DNA of 64,000 bases from the NCBI GenBank assembly GCA_943840615.1, contig CALSVI010000009.1, positions 186,001 to 250,000 on the forward strand, given 5' to 3'. The position numbers and the translations under genes were made by a program. Source of the stretch: an uncultured Luminiphilus sp. (GTDB lineage Bacteria; Pseudomonadota; Gammaproteobacteria; Pseudomonadales; Halieaceae). How positions within the stretch are numbered: position 1 is the stretch's first letter; every line of letters begins with the position of its first letter. Below are positions 61,895-64,000 of the stretch, one piece after another. Under the pieces are notes generated by a model. It worked only from the letters and a program-made list of their open reading frames with translations. It did not search any database and was not told the DNA's origin.

Positions 61895-62440
61895 ATGAAC
61901 TTGGAGCATGTGATAGACAACGAGCGCGTCATCGACCGCGAGGGCTTTAGACCGAACGTCGGCATTGTCATTTGTAATGCCGATGATCAAGTCCTTTGGG
62001 GCCGGCGCATTAACGGGCGCGATTCTTGGCAGTTTCCTCAGGGAGGCGTGCACCGGGGTGAGAGTCCGGAAGAGGCGATGTACCGCGAACTGGAAGAGGA
62101 GGTTGGCTTACTGCCAGAGGCCGTCGAACTGCTCGGACGCACCCAGGGCTGGCTGCATTATCGCCTCCCGAAGCGTTTTATTCGGAAGAACGAGAATCCG
62201 GTGTGCATCGGCCAGAAGCAGATTTGGTTTCTGTTGCGGCTGACCGCGCCGGAGAGCGCAATCAAGCTGAACGCTCACGAAGACCCCGAGTTCGATGACT
62301 GGCGATGGGTGAGTTACTGGTTCCCTGTCTCGGCGGTGGTGGATTTTAAGCAGGCGGTCTATCGGCAGGCGCTGGCGCAATTAGTCGGTCGTTTGGCTCC
62401 CAGACAACGCAATGCTCGCGGTCGCAGGAGACAGCGTTAA
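61895..62440 (+). CDS. rppH: RNA pyrophosphohydrolase RppH
   Basis: Nudix enzyme that removes 5' pyrophosphate from mRNAs and so triggers decay. It has 181 residues from ATG at 61895; a GTG five codons later, behind GGAG, is also possible. [16 protein letters not shown] (15-30) is the RppH N-terminus, the Nudix box [20 protein letters not shown] starts at residue 50 and ends VGL at 72, and [25 protein letters not shown] and VYRQAL complete the family. It is coupled to ptsP by TAATG. Confidence 0.95.
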   Translation: MNLEHVIDNERVIDREGFRPNVGIVICNADDQVLWGRRINGRDSWQFPQGGVHRGESPEEAMYRELEEEVGLLPEAVELLGRTQGWLHYRLPKRFIRKNENPVCIGQKQIWFLLRLTAPESAIKLNAHEDPEFDDWRWVSYWFPVSAVVDFKQAVYRQALAQLVGRLAPRQRNARGRRRQR

Positions 62441-64000
62441 TGCTTGAGGTGCTTCGCCGTCTGATTCAGGACGTGAACGACGCCGACTCGCTTGAGGACG
62501 CGTTGACCTTAATTGTCGCTCAGGTGAGATCGGCGATGCATACCGATGTGTGCACGATCTACCTGCACGACAAAGGTTCCCAAAAGTTGATTTTCCGCGC
62601 CACAGAGGGCCTGAACTCCGAGAAGGTGGGTCAATTCGGCCTGGGCTTTGATGAAGGTCTGGTGGGTTGGGTGGCTACTCGGGAAGAGCCGCTTAATCTA
62701 GACGATGCCAGTGCACACCCCCAGTTTCAGCGGGTCGAGGGTTTGGGTGAAGAGCCCTTTAACGCGTTTCTCGGTGCGCCTATTGTTCATCAACGCGATC
62801 TGCTGGGTGTGCTGGTCGTGCAGCAGGGCGATCACCGGCGCTTTTCCGAAGATGAAGAGGCTTTTCTGATCACGGTGTCGGCACAGTTGGCGGGCCTCAT
62901 TGCCCACGCTGAACTCGCTGGGGCGATCGGCCAGACTGCCGCGGTGGCAGAGACCTCTGACAGCGGTGCACGCCTGTCCGGGGTCGCCGCCTGCTCGGGT
63001 ATTGGCATCGGCACGGCCGCGTGGATTTCACCCCACGCAGATTTACAGACGGTACCGTCTCGCGAAGCGGCGGATCGACGCGCGGAGTTGAAGGCGTTTC
63101 GCGATGCATTGGCAAGCGTCCGCGCAGATATACGGCAGGTTGCTGAAAATCTAGAGAATGAATTGGGGCCGGAGGATCGCGCGCTTTTCGGCGTGTACCT
63201 GAGCATTTTGGATGATTCCACACTGGGTGGTGAGGTGGCGACCCTGATCAAAGCGGGTGAATGGGCGCAGGGGGCATTGAGCCAGGTCATGCTGCGTCAT
63301 ATTCGTCATTTTGAGCGCATGGAGCACTCGTACTTGCGTGAGCGGGCAGTGGATGTGCGCGATCTTGGCACGCGAGTACTGGGGTACCTTCAGGATGCCA
63401 ATCGTCAGGAGGTGGATTACCCCGACGCCACCGTGCTGGTAGCGGAAGAGCTGACGGCGTCCGCACTGGGAGAGATTCCTCGTGACAAGCTAGTGGGTAT
63501 TGTCTCGATGCGGGGGAGTGCCAACAGCCACACCGCCATATTGGCCCGAGCAATGGGTATTCCGGCTGTCGTAGGGGTAGAAGATTTACCCTTAAAGCGG
63601 TTGCCGGACCAGCAATTGGTCGTGGACGGCTATAACGGCCGGATTTATGTCAATCCGCATCCCGATCTGTTGACCAGATTTGAGGGCTTGTTGGCAGAGG
63701 ATGAGGCGCTGTTCGAGGAGCTGGCGCCGCTGGCGCAGCAGCCTGCGGTGACCTCCGATGGCGCATCGGTCCCACTGTGGGTCAATACCGGTGTGGCAGC
63801 GGACGTTCAGCGGGCGCTGGAATTTGGTGCAGAGGGCGTGGGGCTCTACCGTACTGAAGTGAGTTTTTTGCTACGCGACCGGTTTCCCAGTGAAGAGGAG
63901 CAGCGCCAGCTCTACCGAGAGCAGCTGGAGACGCTTCACCCTTCTCCAGTCACGATGCGGACGCTGGACATTGGCGGTGACAAAGCACTGCCTTATTTCC
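62440..64000 (+). CDS. ptsP: PEP-protein phosphotransferase PtsP (EI-Ntr), 3' end cut by window edge
   Basis: First enzyme of the nitrogen phosphotransferase system, phosphorylating NPr from PEP. The ATG at 62440 overlaps the rppH stop. The open frame runs 520 residues to the window edge. An N-terminal GAF domain (about 1-165; LRRLIQDVNDADSLEDAL, LGFDEGLVGWVA, FLGAPIVHQRDLLGVLVVQQ) distinguishes it from sugar EI. The phosphohistidine is His364 in GSANSHTAILARAMGIPAVV, and LGDGYNGR-like VDGYNGRIYVNP and EFGAEGVGLYRTE follow. PEP-binding C-terminal residues lie beyond the window. Confidence 0.96.
   Translation, partial: MLEVLRRLIQDVNDADSLEDALTLIVAQVRSAMHTDVCTIYLHDKGSQKLIFRATEGLNSEKVGQFGLGFDEGLVGWVATREEPLNLDDASAHPQFQRVEGLGEEPFNAFLGAPIVHQRDLLGVLVVQQGDHRRFSEDEEAFLITVSAQLAGLIAHAELAGAIGQTAAVAETSDSGARLSGVAACSGIGIGTAAWISPHADLQTVPSREAADRRAELKAFRDALASVRADIRQVAENLENELGPEDRALFGVYLSILDDSTLGGEVATLIKAGEWAQGALSQVMLRHIRHFERMEHSYLRERAVDVRDLGTRVLGYLQDANRQEVDYPDATVLVAEELTASALGEIPRDKLVGIVSMRGSANSHTAILARAMGIPAVVGVEDLPLKRLPDQQLVVDGYNGRIYVNPHPDLLTRFEGLLAEDEALFEELAPLAQQPAVTSDGASVPLWVNTGVAADVQRALEFGAEGVGLYRTEVSFLLRDRFPSEEEQRQLYREQLETLHPSPVTMRTLDIGGDKALPYF

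Overview
The window is a gene-dense, high-GC chromosomal segment of a gammaproteobacterium. Long stretches follow the pseudomonad gene order: coaBC–argB–slmA–pyrE–crc–rph–yicC–gmk–rpoZ–spoT–ridA, ftsYEX–rpoH, yggS–proC–yggT–metXW–rdgB–hemW beside pilT, gshB–tonB–yqgE–ruvX, ahcY–metK–sahR, tkt–epd–pgk–fba, rpiA and ilvA, and rppH–ptsP. Other features are a large TonB-dependent receptor, a TPR-sulfotransferase, an orphan TRAP permease pair and a MetX/MetW methionine route. Together they suggest a marine heterotroph of the Cellvibrionales/Halieaceae (OM60/NOR5-like) kind; this placement is inferred, since no rRNA is present. I saw no tRNA, rRNA, CRISPR array, insertion sequence or prophage.

Layout. 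1–8.4 kb: end of an unknown gene, a YciA-like thioesterase, TRAP DctQM, yaaA, a FemAB-like protein, ubiA, recG and an SDR protein. 8.4–19 kb: ridA, spoT, rpoZ, gmk, yicC, rph, a Crc-like protein, pyrE, a secreted coiled-coil protein, slmA, argB and coaBC. 19–25.4 kb: rpmB-rpmG, mutM, coaD, rsmD, ftsYEX and rpoH, the last behind a perfect CIRCE operator. 25.4–32.2 kb: trmB and a tightly packed minus-strand operon from yggS to hemW. 32.2–38.1 kb: pilT, ruvX, yqgE, a TonB-like gene, gshB, a membrane-anchored alpha/beta hydrolase and rsmE. 38.1–41.8 kb: the methyl-cycle operon sahR–metK–ahcY. 41.9–48.1 kb: rpiA, a secreted protein, the TonB-dependent receptor and the TPR-sulfotransferase. 48.2–53.5 kb: tkt, epd and pgk, each with one frame break, then intact fba. 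53.6–64 kb: ilvA, fau, 6S RNA, zapA, a ZapB-like coiled coil, the ygfB–pepP–ubiH–ubiI operon, a HAD phosphatase, rppH and the start of ptsP.

Functional themes. Stringent response and nucleotide metabolism (spoT, rpoZ, gmk, pyrE, rdgB), division (slmA, ftsEX, zapA), ubiquinone synthesis (ubiA, ubiH, ubiI), the methionine/SAM cycle (metX, metW, metK, ahcY, sahR), coenzyme A (coaBC, coaD) and central carbon metabolism (tkt, epd, pgk, fba, rpiA).

Most noteworthy are the CIRCE operator on rpoH, which implies HrcA control of sigma-32; the three single-base frame breaks in consecutive core sugar-phosphate genes; an in-frame Tat-like extension upstream of ridA; a Crc-like protein that has lost the nuclease residues; overlapping divergent promoters and a leader with competing hairpins ahead of ygfB; and a tandem duplication of the receptor's last four codons plus stop. 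I found no wholly new multi-gene system; the TonB receptor/TPR-sulfotransferase pair is the best accessory candidate.
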